Source: HGM12998 sp900756495
Lineage (GTDB): Bacteria; Bacillota; Clostridia; Oscillospirales; Oscillospiraceae
Length of the DNA: 64,000 bases
Direction: 5' to 3'
NCBI GenBank assembly: GCA_958477305.1
Contig: CAUEFI010000009.1
Span: 61,600 to 125,599, forward strand
Made by a program: the position numbers and the translations under genes
Part shown: one piece after another, positions 8,040 through 16,805 of the stretch
How the letters are laid out: each line of letters opens with the position of its first letter
How positions within the stretch are numbered: the first letter of the stretch is position 1
Notes under the pieces: generated by a model
Seen by the model: the letters and a program-made list of their open reading frames with translations, nothing else
Told to the model about the DNA's origin: nothing
Databases searched by the model: none

Positions 8040-10361
8040 ATGACAGTCACAAAGATTCGCAAGCGAGATGGCCGCCTTGCCGACTTCAATGAGGAGAAGA
8101 TAGCAAAGGCCATCACCAAGGCATTCGACGCCACCTATAAGCCGGGGCAGGAGGAGACCGCCAAACGCCTTGCTGATGAGGTTCTCTCGATCCTGGAGGT
8201 GGAGGGCGATCTCCAGCCCGAGGTGGAGCATATCCAGGATCTGGTGGAGCGGGTGTTGATGGATAACGGCTATGTTCAGACCGCCAAGGCCTACATCCTG
8301 TACCGGGATCAGCGCAGCCGCGCCCGGGAAATGAACACCCGCTTGATGAAGACTTATGAGGACATCACCTTCTCAGCGGCCAAAGAGAGCGATTTGAAAC
8401 GGGAGAACGCCAATATCGATGGGGACACGGCGATGGGCTCCATGCTCAAGTTTGGCTCCGAAGGGGCCAAGCAATTTTATGACATGTTTGTCCTCAATCC
8501 CGACCACGCCCGGGCACACCGGGAGGGGGACATCCACATACACGATCTGGACTTTCTCACGCTTACCACAACCTGCTGCCAGATTGATATACAGAAGCTG
8601 TTTCAGGGCGGGTTTTCAACCGGGCACGGCACGCTGAGGGAGCCCAACGACATCTCTTCCTATGCGGCCCTGTGCTGTATTGCCATCCAGTCCAATCAGA
8701 ACGATCAGCATGGCGGGCAGAGCGTGGTCAACTTTGACTATGGTATGGCCGACGGTGTAAAGAAGACCTTTGTACGGCTCTACCGGCAGAATCTGGCACG
8801 CGCCCTGATGCTCCTGGCAGGGGCCGAGGATCCGGAGAGCGAGCTGAAGGGGATCATTCAGGGGATCTGGGAGGACAAGGGCCTGCAGCCCACAATCGAG
8901 AACTGCGGGGACTACTTCGAGGCCGAGCGGATCGCCCTGACCGGACGCTATGGAGAGGAAGCGGAGATTGAAAAAGCACAGACCTTTGCTCATTACCGGG
9001 CGGTGAAGGAGACCGACCGGGCGACCTATCAGGCCATGGAGGCTCTCATTCACAACTTGAACACCATGCACTCCCGCGCGGGGGCCCAAACGCCGTTTTC
9101 CTCCATCAACTATGGCATGGATACCTCTCCGGAGGGCCGCATGGTGATGAAAAATATGATGCTGGCCACCGAGGCGGGGCTGGGCAACGGCGAGACGGCG
9201 ATTTTCCCCATCCAGATTTTCCGCGTGAAGGACGGCGTAAATTATAATCCCGGCGAGCCCAACTACGATCTGTTTCAACTGGCCATGCGCTGTTCCGCCA
9301 AGCGGCTCTTTCCCAACTTCTCCTTTATTGATGCGCCCTTTAACCTTCAGTATTACAAGCCCGGCCACCCGGAGACGGAGATCGCCTATATGGGCTGCCG
9401 TACCCGGGTCATAGGAAACGTATATGACCCCAGCCGTGAGATCTGCAATGGACGGGGCAACCTGAGCTTTACCACGATTAACCTCCCCCGGCTGGCTATA
9501 AAATCCAAGGGAGATGTGGGCCTCTTCTTCGAAGGGCTGGACCGGATGCTGGATCTGTGTGTGGACCAGCTGCTGGAGCGGTTTGAAATCCAGTGCCGCA
9601 AGCATGTGCGCAACTTCCCGTTCCTCATGGGACAGGGCGTATGGCTGGACAGCGACAATCTGGACTGGGACGACGAGGTACGGGAGGTACTCAAGCACGG
9701 GACGCTGTCCGTTGGCTTTATCGGGCTGGCGGAGACCCTCAAGGCCCTGGTGGGGGCGCACCACGGAGAGAGTGAGAAGGCGCGTGTCCTGGGAATGGAG
9801 ATCATCTCCCATATGCGGGCCAGGATGGACGCTGAGAGCGCCAAGCGGGGGCTCAACTTCTCGCTGCTGGCTACGCCTGCAGAGGGGCTTTCCGGCCGCT
9901 TCGTCAAGCTGGACAAGGCCCGCTTCGGCGTGCTGGAGGGGATTACCGACCGGGAATACTATACCAACTCCTTCCATGTGCCGGTCTACTTCCCCATCTC
10001 GGCCTATGATAAAATCAAAATTGAGGCTCCTTATCACGCCCTTACCAATGCCGGCCACATCAGCTACATCGAAATGGACGGCGACCCCAGCGAAAATCTG
10101 GAGGCCTTTGAAAAGGTCATTCGCTGTATGAAGGAGAACGGCATCGGCTATGGCAGCGTCAACCATCCGGTGGATCGGGATCCAGTGTGCGGATTTTCCG
10201 GCATCATCGGCGACCAGTGCCCCGGCTGCGGCCGCACGGAGGATGACGGCGTACCCTTTGAGCGCATCCGACGCATTACCGGCTACCTGGTTGGGACGCT
10301 GGACCGGTTCAATAATGCAAAGCGGGCCGAGGAGCACGACCGTGTGAAACACAGCACATAG
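8040..10361 (+). CDS. nrdD: Anaerobic ribonucleoside-triphosphate reductase, large subunit
   Basis: A 773-residue class III reductase that makes dNTPs anaerobically with a glycyl radical. An ATP-cone allosteric domain occupies the first 90 or so residues (KIRKRDGRLADFNEEKI). The catalytic barrel follows. Near the C-terminus are the zinc-binding cysteines (CGFSG and CPGCG) and the glycyl-radical site RRITGYLVG, with Gly748 as the candidate radical residue. GGAGAGGGG precedes the ATG. It forms an operon with its activase nrdG, 60 bases downstream. Control by NrdR is likely from the upstream boxes. Confidence 0.96.
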   Translation: MTVTKIRKRDGRLADFNEEKIAKAITKAFDATYKPGQEETAKRLADEVLSILEVEGDLQPEVEHIQDLVERVLMDNGYVQTAKAYILYRDQRSRAREMNTRLMKTYEDITFSAAKESDLKRENANIDGDTAMGSMLKFGSEGAKQFYDMFVLNPDHARAHREGDIHIHDLDFLTLTTTCCQIDIQKLFQGGFSTGHGTLREPNDISSYAALCCIAIQSNQNDQHGGQSVVNFDYGMADGVKKTFVRLYRQNLARALMLLAGAEDPESELKGIIQGIWEDKGLQPTIENCGDYFEAERIALTGRYGEEAEIEKAQTFAHYRAVKETDRATYQAMEALIHNLNTMHSRAGAQTPFSSINYGMDTSPEGRMVMKNMMLATEAGLGNGETAIFPIQIFRVKDGVNYNPGEPNYDLFQLAMRCSAKRLFPNFSFIDAPFNLQYYKPGHPETEIAYMGCRTRVIGNVYDPSREICNGRGNLSFTTINLPRLAIKSKGDVGLFFEGLDRMLDLCVDQLLERFEIQCRKHVRNFPFLMGQGVWLDSDNLDWDDEVREVLKHGTLSVGFIGLAETLKALVGAHHGESEKARVLGMEIISHMRARMDAESAKRGLNFSLLATPAEGLSGRFVKLDKARFGVLEGITDREYYTNSFHVPVYFPISAYDKIKIEAPYHALTNAGHISYIEMDGDPSENLEAFEKVIRCMKENGIGYGSVNHPVDRDPVCGFSGIIGDQCPGCGRTEDDGVPFERIRRITGYLVGTLDRFNNAKRAEEHDRVKHST

Positions 10362-10372
10362 ACAGGTAAACA

Positions 10373-10403
10373 CGTGAGGGCGGGCCGCCGGTCCGCCCTC
10401 ACG
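10373..10403 (+). repeat. Intercistronic hairpin between nrdD and nrdG
   Basis: CGTGAGGGCGG (10373-10383) pairs with CCGCCCTCACG (10393-10403). No T-run follows, so it probably stabilises the upstream mRNA or tunes the subunit ratio rather than ending transcription. Confidence 0.6.
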
Positions 10404-10422
10404 CCATTGAGAGGTGATTGGC

Positions 10423-10950
10423 ATGCGCATTGCAAACACCATTTCCGATTCTATTGTAGACGGCCCCGGGCTCCGGTTTACCGTGTTCACCCAGGGCTGC
10501 CCCCATGCCTGCCCCGGATGCCACAATCCGGAGACGCATGACCCCTCCGGCGGATATGAGGAGAGCGTGGAGGTCCTGTGCCAAAAGATGGCGGGCAATC
10601 CCCTGACAGAGGGGCTCACGCTGTCCGGGGGCGATCCCTTTTTGCAAGCTGGAGAGTGCGCGCTCCTTGCCCGGGGAGCCCATGAAAGGGGCTTGAATGT
10701 ATGGGTCTACACAGGTTATACTTATGAAAAGCTGATGGAGGAGGGAGATCCCAGCCGTATGGAACTCCTGCGGGAGACGGACGTACTGGTGGACGGGCCC
10801 TTCCTCCTGGCGCGAAAGTCCTATGACGCCCTGTTTCGAGGCAGCGATAACCAGAGGCTGATTGACGTGGGGAAGAGCCTGGAGATCGGACGGGTTGTGC
10901 TGTGGGAGAGGGCTGACCCCCTGGCCCACTTTACGAGGCCGGAGTCTTAA
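10423..10950 (+). CDS. nrdG: Anaerobic ribonucleoside-triphosphate reductase activating protein
   Basis: A 175-residue radical SAM activase that installs the glycyl radical on NrdD. The cluster motif CX3CX2C is at CPHACPGC, followed by the SGGDPF glycine-rich SAM-binding loop. ATG 10423 is preferred over GTG 10414 because the GAGAGG ribosome binding site (10408-10413) is then properly spaced. It is co-transcribed with nrdD. Confidence 0.95.
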   Translation: MRIANTISDSIVDGPGLRFTVFTQGCPHACPGCHNPETHDPSGGYEESVEVLCQKMAGNPLTEGLTLSGGDPFLQAGECALLARGAHERGLNVWVYTGYTYEKLMEEGDPSRMELLRETDVLVDGPFLLARKSYDALFRGSDNQRLIDVGKSLEIGRVVLWERADPLAHFTRPES

Positions 10951-11077
10951 ATATTAAATACGCCTCTGCGGAAGCGGGCAGGGCGCGGCAATCTGGATAC
11001 CATACGAATATATCGTGGGGTGTATAAGATATGAACACTGGTTTCTCTATGGCCTGTTGCATCTGGGAATACAAACT

Positions 11078-11692
11078 ATGACGCTGCGCGAGATTTCCCG
11101 CCGCCTGTCCGACCGGTCTCCGAGGCTCCAGGACGTGACGGCGGAATACGCCGTACTGGTTCCGCTGGTGGAGGGTGGAGAGGAATTGTCTCTGCTCTTT
11201 GAGGTCCGGGCCTATACCCTGCGCCGGCAGCCGGGGGAGGTCTGTTTTCCGGGCGGGCGGATAGAACCGGGAGAGAGCCCGGCGGAGTGCGCTCTGCGGG
11301 AGACCGGGGAAGAATTGGGGGTTCCTTTCCCGGCGCTGGAGCTGCTGTGGCCCCTGGACTGTCTTGGACACCAGTCTGGCTTCCTGATGCACCCTTTCCT
11401 GGGCAGGCTGGATGCTGCCGCTCTGACCTCTGCGGCCATCAATCGTGCGGAGGTCCAGGAGATTTTTACAGTCCCTCTGGACTTCTTTTTATACACAGAG
11501 CCGGAAATGTACGAGTACGATCTGGTGCCTGACGCGGCCCATATCCCGCCGGAGCGCATTGGCTTTCCCGGGGGATATCGCTGGCGGGGGGGACGGGTGG
11601 AGGTGCCGGTCTACCGCTGGAAGGAGCATATTATCTGGGGGCTGACGGGACGGATTGTACACCATCTGGCCGAGACGCTGCGGGAGGGGTGA
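11078..11692 (+). CDS. Nudix hydrolase, CoA pyrophosphatase-like
   Basis: A 204-residue protein with a complete Nudix box (GGRIEPGESPAECAL, then RETGEELG). The preceding QPGEVCFPGGR matches the segment characteristic of CoA-pyrophosphatase (NudL/YeaB-like) Nudix proteins, so coenzyme A or acyl-CoA is a likely substrate. The ATG at 11078 is chosen because the Nudix family fold begins just after it; a GTG at 11015 would add 21 residues without family support. The ribosome binding site is weak. It overlaps the upstream in-frame GTG of the next gene and likely shares its transcript. Confidence 0.8.
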   Translation: MTLREISRRLSDRSPRLQDVTAEYAVLVPLVEGGEELSLLFEVRAYTLRRQPGEVCFPGGRIEPGESPAECALRETGEELGVPFPALELLWPLDCLGHQSGFLMHPFLGRLDAAALTSAAINRAEVQEIFTVPLDFFLYTEPEMYEYDLVPDAAHIPPERIGFPGGYRWRGGRVEVPVYRWKEHIIWGLTGRIVHHLAETLREG

Positions 11693-11694
11693 CC

Positions 11695-12330
11695 ATGGAG
11701 CGGACGGAACGGCTGGGGTCCTTTCGGTATGTGCAGGGGAGCTTTCCTCTGGGGCGTGAGACGCTGCTGCTGGGCGGCTTTCCCGCTGTGAAGCCCGGGC
11801 TGCGGGTGTGCGATCTGGGGTGCGGAGCCGGTGCGCTGCCTCTGCTGCTGCTAAGGCGGGAGCCGGCGCTGGCTGTAACGGGTCTGGAGCTGGATCCAAC
11901 CCAGGCGGCGCTGGCCCTGCGCAACCTGCGGGACAACGGCCTCCCGGGGGAAATTGTACCTGGGGATTTGCGGGAGACGGCCCGCGCACTTGCTGCCGGC
12001 AGCTTTGACCTGGTGGTTTCCAATCCGCCCTGGTTCCCACAGGGAACGGGGGACTCGGGCGGGGAGGCCCGGATGGAACACGCCTGTACGCTGGAGGAAC
12101 TCTGCGCCGCCGCAGGGCGTCTGCTGAAAAACGGCGGGCGCTTTGCTCTGGTTCACCGGCCCGAGCGGCTGGCCGATCTGCTGGCTGCACTGCGAGCCTG
12201 CGGTGTGGAACCCAAACGGCTTCAGATGGTGCAGCACGGGCCGCAGACACCGCCCTCAGCCTGCCTGGTGGAGGGCGTTCGGCAGGGGCGGCCCGGGTTA
12301 AAGGTGCTGCCTGCCCTAATCTCAAATTGA
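11695..12330 (+). CDS. SAM-dependent methyltransferase, TrmN6/YfiC-like (tRNA1-Val A37 N6)
   Basis: A 211-residue class I methyltransferase. The SAM-binding motif is VCDLGCGAGALPLLLL and the adenine N6-methylase catalytic motif is NPPWF. This combination and the placement directly before rsmI fit the TrmN6/YfiC group, which methylates A37 of tRNA1-Val. The ATG at 11695 follows GGGAGGGG by six bases; an in-frame GTG at 11689 overlaps the Nudix stop. It belongs to the same operon as the Nudix gene and rsmI. Substrate assignment is by family similarity only. Confidence 0.75.
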   Translation: MERTERLGSFRYVQGSFPLGRETLLLGGFPAVKPGLRVCDLGCGAGALPLLLLRREPALAVTGLELDPTQAALALRNLRDNGLPGEIVPGDLRETARALAAGSFDLVVSNPPWFPQGTGDSGGEARMEHACTLEELCAAAGRLLKNGGRFALVHRPERLADLLAALRACGVEPKRLQMVQHGPQTPPSACLVEGVRQGRPGLKVLPALISN

Positions 12331-12344
12331 CCGGAGGAATATGT

Positions 12345-13187
12345 ATGTCCGGAATTCTATATCTGGTACCCACACCCATCGGCAATCTGGGGGATATCTC
12401 CCGGCGGACTGCAGAGACGCTGGCGGCCGTGGACTTTATCGCCGCCGAGGATACCCGGGTGTCGCTTAAGCTGCTCAACCACTTGGGTATCAAGAAGCCG
12501 CTGATCTCCTATTACCGCCATAACACGGAAGCGGGGGGACAGGCTGTTCTGAGCCGCCTGCTGGCAGGGGAGAGCTGCGCCCTGGTAACCGATGCGGGCA
12601 CTCCCGCGGTCTCTGACCCGGGAGAGGAGCTGGTGGCCCTCTGTGCGGCCAATAACGTGGCGGTGACGGCGCTGCCCGGCCCCTGCGCACTGGTGACCGC
12701 CCTGGCTGTGTCCGGGCTGCCCACAGGCCGGTTCACCTTTGAGGGATTCCTGGCGATGAACAAGAAAAACCGCCGCGCTCACTTGGATACACTCCGGGGC
12801 GAGGAGCGGACCATGATTTTCTATGAGGCGCCCCATAAACTGACTGCGACCCTCCGGGATCTGCGGGATACATTCGGGGCGGAGCGGCGGATTTCCCTGT
12901 GCCGGGAACTATCCAAGCTGCACGAGGAGATCAGGCGCACGACGTTAGGAGAGGCGGCCGCCTGGTATGAAGAAAATCCGCCGAAAGGCGAGTTCGTGCT
13001 TGTCATAGAGGGCGTGTGTCCGCCTTCAGAGGACATAATACCCCTGGAGCAGGGGGTGGAGCTGGTAGCGGCTCTCCAGGCGGGCGGCGCCTCTCTGAGG
13101 GACGCAGTACGGCAGGCAGCAAAGGATACCGGCCTTTCCCGAAATGAGCTCTATCATCTGGCGGTGGAAAGAGAGCGGACAGATTAA
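12345..13187 (+). CDS. rsmI: 16S rRNA (cytidine(1402)-2'-O)-methyltransferase
   Basis: A 280-residue tetrapyrrole-methylase-fold enzyme that 2'-O-methylates C1402 of 16S rRNA. Diagnostic segments are LYLVPTPIGNLGDIS at the start, AEDTRVSLKLL, SDAGTPAVSDPG-like DAGTPAVSDPGEEL, and PGPCALVTALAVSGLP. A short C-terminal helical extension (DAVRQAAKDTGLSRNELY) is family-typical. GGAGG at 12333-12337 positions the ATG at 12345. It ends before a bidirectional terminator. Confidence 0.94.
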   Translation: MSGILYLVPTPIGNLGDISRRTAETLAAVDFIAAEDTRVSLKLLNHLGIKKPLISYYRHNTEAGGQAVLSRLLAGESCALVTDAGTPAVSDPGEELVALCAANNVAVTALPGPCALVTALAVSGLPTGRFTFEGFLAMNKKNRRAHLDTLRGEERTMIFYEAPHKLTATLRDLRDTFGAERRISLCRELSKLHEEIRRTTLGEAAAWYEENPPKGEFVLVIEGVCPPSEDIIPLEQGVELVAALQAGGASLRDAVRQAAKDTGLSRNELYHLAVERERTD

Positions 13188-13218
13188 TTACATTTCGTAT
13201 AAAAATATTGCATAAACT

Positions 13219-13261
13219 AAAAATCCCCTCTCCATACAAGGCGTATGGAGAGGGGATTTTT
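13219..13261. terminator. Bidirectional terminator between rsmI and the AbrB gene
   Basis: A perfect 19-bp stem (13219-13237 with 13243-13261) around a 5-nt loop. A5/T5 ends provide a U-tract on both strands for the convergent genes. Confidence 0.92.
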
Positions 13262-13272
13262 ATATGCAGTGT

Positions 13273-13515
13273 TTACTTGGACTGAAGTTCCTTGATGCAA
13301 TTGGGACATACGTTTTTGCCCTTGAAATTTACGACATCCTTGGCGTCGTCGCAGAAGATACAGGCAGGCTGATATTTTTTCAGGACGATAGAAGTGCCGT
13401 CCACATAAATCTCCAGCGAATCCTTCTCAGCAATGTCCAGTGTGCGGCGCAGTTCGATGGGGAGCACGATACGGCCCAGTTCATCTACTTTTCTTACGAT
13501 ACCCGTCGATTTCAT
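13273..13515 (-). CDS. AbrB/SpoVT-family transition-state regulator with a C-terminal Cys pair motif
   Basis: An 80-residue DNA-binding protein. Residues 1-50 form the swapped-hairpin AbrB domain (GIVRKVDELGRIVLPIELRR). The tail contains two cysteine pairs (CIFCDD and CPNCIKE) that could bind zinc; classical B. subtilis AbrB has no such motif. AbrB proteins repress post-exponential genes such as sporulation and biofilm functions. AGGAAG precedes the ATG and a consensus promoter lies upstream. It is divergent from spmA, which fits a sporulation link. Confidence 0.88.
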   Translation of the reverse strand: MKSTGIVRKVDELGRIVLPIELRRTLDIAEKDSLEIYVDGTSIVLKKYQPACIFCDDAKDVVNFKGKNVCPNCIKELQSK

Positions 13516-13578
13516 ATGTGTATACTTCCTTTCCCTGCGACTACCATGTTTTTCCGTGATTATCTAGAAACTGACATT

Positions 13579-13606
13579 ATTATAACATGCGGCATCCCAA
13601 TGTCAA
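13579..13606 (-). promoter_or_regulatory. Consensus sigma-A promoter of the AbrB gene
   Basis: On the minus strand, TTGACA (13606-13601) and TATAAT (13584-13579) are both perfect, with a 16-base spacer. This is the best promoter in the window and suggests high vegetative expression. Confidence 0.8.
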
Positions 13607-13736
13607 TCATATTTTTGCTTTTTTGAAAAAAATTTTGTAGAATATTACAGAAAATGGAAGATAAAAGTTGCAAAAAGAAACGGCATGTTTGGCGCGGACG
13701 TGCCGTATAGATAGAGGGAATATGGAGGTGACCGGA

Positions 13737-14315
13737 ATGGCAATGGCATTGATTTGGACAGCCATGGTGGTAGGTTCTATCATTTGCGGCCTTATGACAG
13801 GAAATGGACCGGCAGTGGCGGCGGCAGCTCTGGACGGTGCGGCTGCCGCAGTCGAATTGTGCCTGACGATGGCGGGGGTTCTCTGCCTGTGGATGGGGGT
13901 AATGGAGATTATGAAGCGTACAGGACTGTCCGAGGGGCTGTCCAGGCTGCTTCGCCCTGTCCTCCGGCTCCTCTACCCAGAGTTTTCATCGGACCGGGAG
14001 GTGATGGACAGCATCTCGGCTAATGTGTCAGCCAATCTTCTGGGGCTGGGCAATGCGGCCACCCCGCTGGGTATTCAGGCTGTCCGGCAGATGAGCAGGA
14101 AGACGCCGGGGGTGGCCTCCAACGCCATGTGTATGCTGGTGGTGTGCAATACCGCCTCCATTCAGCTCCTTCCAACCACTGTGGCCAGCGTCCGGCTGGC
14201 CGCCGGATGCGCCGCGCCCTTTGACATTCTGCCTGCCGTTTGGCTGGCCTCGGCTATATCCGTGTGCGCAGGGATTCTGGCGGTCAAAATTTTCGGGCGG
14301 GTCTGGAGGGAATAG
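13737..14315 (+). CDS. spmA: Spore maturation protein A
   Basis: A 192-residue integral membrane protein with a nucleoside-recognition (Gate) domain. The SANVSANLLGLGNAATPLG segment is the family hallmark. In B. subtilis SpmA and SpmB affect spore-core dehydration. The ATG at 13737 follows GGAGGTGA; an earlier ATG at 13722 overlaps that site. spmB starts two bases after its stop, as in other spore formers. Confidence 0.92.
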   Translation: MAMALIWTAMVVGSIICGLMTGNGPAVAAAALDGAAAAVELCLTMAGVLCLWMGVMEIMKRTGLSEGLSRLLRPVLRLLYPEFSSDREVMDSISANVSANLLGLGNAATPLGIQAVRQMSRKTPGVASNAMCMLVVCNTASIQLLPTTVASVRLAAGCAAPFDILPAVWLASAISVCAGILAVKIFGRVWRE

Positions 14316-14317
14316 CA

Positions 14318-14839
14318 GTGCAGCTGGCCTTTACTATGGTGGTACCTCTTGTGATTGCTGCGGTGGCGGTGTGCGGTATGGTCAAAAAGATTGACGTCTA
14401 CGGCGCACTGGTCCAGGGCGCAGGGGAGGGGCTTGGAGTTACCGTAAAGATCCTTCCGCCGCTGGTGGGGCTGCTGACAGCGGTATATATGCTGCGTGCC
14501 TCCGGCGCGCTGGAATTGGCCGCCCAGGCTCTGGGGCCGGTGTTGTCCTGGCTGGGCATTCCGCCTGAGACGGTGGCCCTGCTGCTGGTGCGGCCGGTCA
14601 GCGGCTCCGCCGCTCTGGGGGTAGGCGCGGAGCTTATCACAACCTATGGCCCGGATTCTCTCATCGGCCGTACCGCCGCAGTCATGCTGGGCTCCACTGA
14701 GACTACATTTTATACCATTGCCGTCTATTTCGGCGCAGCGGGCATCGTCAAAACCCGATACGCGGTTCCGGCAGCCCTGTGCGCCGATATGGCCGGATTT
14801 ATCGCGGCTGCATGGGCGGTGCGGGTCATTTTCTATTAA
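14318..14839 (+). CDS. spmB: Spore maturation protein B
   Basis: A 173-residue membrane protein with the second nucleoside-recognition domain, containing LLVRPVSGSAALGV and MLGSTETTFYTIAVYFG, the conserved SpmB segments. The GTG at 14318 is chosen because CTGGAGGG precedes it by about seven bases and the family N-terminus aligns there. It is coupled to spmA. It converges with the histidine kinase gene eight bases downstream, with no obvious terminator between them. Confidence 0.92.
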   Translation: MQLAFTMVVPLVIAAVAVCGMVKKIDVYGALVQGAGEGLGVTVKILPPLVGLLTAVYMLRASGALELAAQALGPVLSWLGIPPETVALLLVRPVSGSAALGVGAELITTYGPDSLIGRTAAVMLGSTETTFYTIAVYFGAAGIVKTRYAVPAALCADMAGFIAAAWAVRVIFY

Positions 14840-14847
14840 GACGCTTG

Positions 14848-15861
14848 CTATTCCGCCAGATGGAAGCGGCCTTTGGGAAAGACGAGGGAGACGGAGACGC
14901 CCCGGCCGGGGGAAGAATCCACTTCAATGCCCAGGCCCAGCCGGTCACAGAGCTTTTTACAGAGATAGAGGCCCAGACCAGTGGAGCGTGTGGGGAGCGC
15001 CCGGCCATTGACGCCGGTAAAACCCTTGTCGAATACCCGGGGCAGATCGGCGGCGGGAATCCCCCGGCCGTTGTCCTGAAGGACGAGTACCACCGAGGCG
15101 TCCTCCTCCCGCTGGAGGAAGGAGACATGGGGATTCTCCCCCCGGTATTTCAGGGCATTGGAGAGGAGCTGCCCCAGAATGAATTCCACCCATTTGGGAT
15201 CGGAGTAAACTGTGGCGGTCAGGCTGTCCAAATCTACAGAGAACCCGGCGTCAATCAGAGGCCCTGCATACTTTTTCACCGCTGCCGCCGCGGTATCCCG
15301 CAAGGGCATGGCCCGGATCAGATAGTCCCGCTCCACTGCGCCGCTCCGGGCATAAAAAAGAGCCTGTTCCACAAACGCGTCAATCTGAAAGAGGTCCTCT
15401 TCCAGGCACTGAGCCAGAGCGCCGGGATGATTCTCCAGGGCCAGCCGGGCCGAGGCAATGGGCGTCTTGACCTCATGCACCCAAGTCTCGATATACTCGC
15501 GGTACTCCGACATATCCCGCCGGGCGTCGGCAACCGCGTCGGTCATGGCCTTGGAGGTTTTCCCCAGTGCCTGGCAGAAGAGCATCCCCTCGGTAAAATG
15601 GGGCTCGGCCAGCAGGGCGGAGATCAGATACTTCTCCTCCAGCGCCTCCAGAGGAGGCAGCACCTCGTTGTAGAAACGGCGCTTCCGGGCAAACTCCAGA
15701 GCCAGGGGAATCAAAGCGCAGAGGGCCTCTACCAGGCAGAGAAAGGCAGCGGCGGCGGGGGGCTGACGCAGGACAGCCAAAAGCACAGCGGTAAAGAGCA
15801 CTGCAAAGCCCACGCCGGACAGGTGCAGGGTCTTGTCCCGGAGAAAATCCGCCGCCCTCAC
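14848..15861 (-). CDS. BceS-like intramembrane-sensing histidine kinase
   Basis: A 337-residue kinase. Two membrane helices with almost no loop between them occupy about residues 10-55. There is no extracellular sensor, as in BceS/GraS-type kinases. The phospho-acceptor is in TWVHEVKTPI, and the ATPase domain shows NALKY (N box), DNGRGI (G1) and STGLGLYLC (G2). The GTG start at 15861 overlaps the response-regulator stop by 4 bases. BceRS systems usually sit beside an ABC transporter that senses antimicrobial peptides; none is adjacent here. Confidence 0.88.
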   Translation of the reverse strand: MRAADFLRDKTLHLSGVGFAVLFTAVLLAVLRQPPAAAAFLCLVEALCALIPLALEFARKRRFYNEVLPPLEALEEKYLISALLAEPHFTEGMLFCQALGKTSKAMTDAVADARRDMSEYREYIETWVHEVKTPIASARLALENHPGALAQCLEEDLFQIDAFVEQALFYARSGAVERDYLIRAMPLRDTAAAAVKKYAGPLIDAGFSVDLDSLTATVYSDPKWVEFILGQLLSNALKYRGENPHVSFLQREEDASVVLVLQDNGRGIPAADLPRVFDKGFTGVNGRALPTRSTGLGLYLCKKLCDRLGLGIEVDSSPGRGVSVSLVFPKGRFHLAE

Positions 15862-16526
15862 AGCTGGTACCCCTGCCCCCGCCGGGTCGTGAGAAAGCCG
15901 GCGGCGCCCAGTCCCTCGAGCTTCTTGCGCAGGCGGTTGACATTGACGGTGAGGGTATTGTCGTCCACAAATTCGTCGGACTGCCACAGCTCGTTCATCA
16001 GCTCGGCCCTGGTGACAATCCGGTCCTGGTTTTTCAGAAGGAGGTGGAGAATACGCCCCTCGTTCCGGGTCAGTTCCTCGGAATGGCCACCATAGGAGAC
16101 CTCACTGCGCCCCAGGTCCAGTGTCAGTCCCCGGCAGGTGAGGACAGGGGCCGACACAGAGGGATAGGCTCGCTGAAGAAGGCGGGAGATCCGGGCCAGA
16201 AGGATCTGTGTATGGAAGGGCTTGGTGAGAAAATCATCGGCCCCCAGATTCATGCTCATGAGCTCATCCAGATCTCCTGTGCGGCTGGTGACGACAATGA
16301 CGGGAATCTGGGAGCGCTCCCGCAGTGCCCGGCAGACGTGATAGCCGTCGTACAGGGGCAGGTTCAGATCCAACAGGACCAGATGGGCGCCTGAGGACAG
16401 AATCTGTCCCGCCACATCGGAGAAGTCATCTGTGGTCAGGCAGGAATAGCCGTAGCGGGTGAGGAGAGTGGCCAGCTCCCCACGCACGCCCGGATCGTCC
16501 TCCACGAGAAAAATGGTGTGAGACAT
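15858..16526 (-). CDS. OmpR-family response regulator, BceR-like
   Basis: A 222-residue regulator. The receiver domain has the acidic pocket in FLVEDDPG, the phospho-acceptor aspartate in LVLLDLNLPLYDG, and the conserved lysine in DDFLTKPFH. A winged-helix DNA-binding domain follows, ending with NVNRLRKKLEGLG and RGQGYQL. The ATG at 16526 follows AGGAGG. Co-transcribed with the downstream kinase. Confidence 0.92.
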   Translation of the reverse strand: MSHTIFLVEDDPGVRGELATLLTRYGYSCLTTDDFSDVAGQILSSGAHLVLLDLNLPLYDGYHVCRALRERSQIPVIVVTSRTGDLDELMSMNLGADDFLTKPFHTQILLARISRLLQRAYPSVSAPVLTCRGLTLDLGRSEVSYGGHSEELTRNEGRILHLLLKNQDRIVTRAELMNELWQSDEFVDDNTLTVNVNRLRKKLEGLGAAGFLTTRRGQGYQL

Positions 16527-16622
16527 TGAATGCGCCTCCTTTGCCTTCCATTTTACCAGAGCTGGGGGCAGGACGCAATCAGCGGAAAAAAGCGGCGCGC
16601 CGGACAAGTGTTCCGGCGCAAC

Positions 16623-16760
16623 CTATCTGCTGCGTATGCCTTGGTGCCGCCTGGCCAGCACACCGGCTGCAAAGATGGCGATCATTAGGATACAGAGGGA
16701 GAGTTCCCGCGCCGGCACACCGGAATTGGACACTAATGTGGGGCTTTTTACTGCTCCCAT
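16623..16760 (-). CDS. Small single-pass membrane ORF, possibly the tail of a lost surface protein
   Basis: A 45-codon frame encoding a short polar start, then one hydrophobic helix (LSLCILMIAIFAAGVLA) and a basic end (RRHQGIRSR). This is the layout of a wall-sorting or tail-anchor segment. No Shine-Dalgarno site is visible before the ATG, and it lies next to a decayed region, so it may be a remnant. No function can be given. Confidence 0.3.
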   Translation of the reverse strand: MGAVKSPTLVSNSGVPARELSLCILMIAIFAAGVLARRHQGIRSR

Positions 16761-16805
16761 TTCTATAACGTTTCAGGAAAAAATGGACCGCAATTTTCAA
16801 ATTTT

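Noticed and set aside
8616..10619. A 667-codon minus-strand frame opposite nrdD
   Set aside because: It is antisense to nrdD and the start of nrdG, with no recognisable domain or ribosome binding site.
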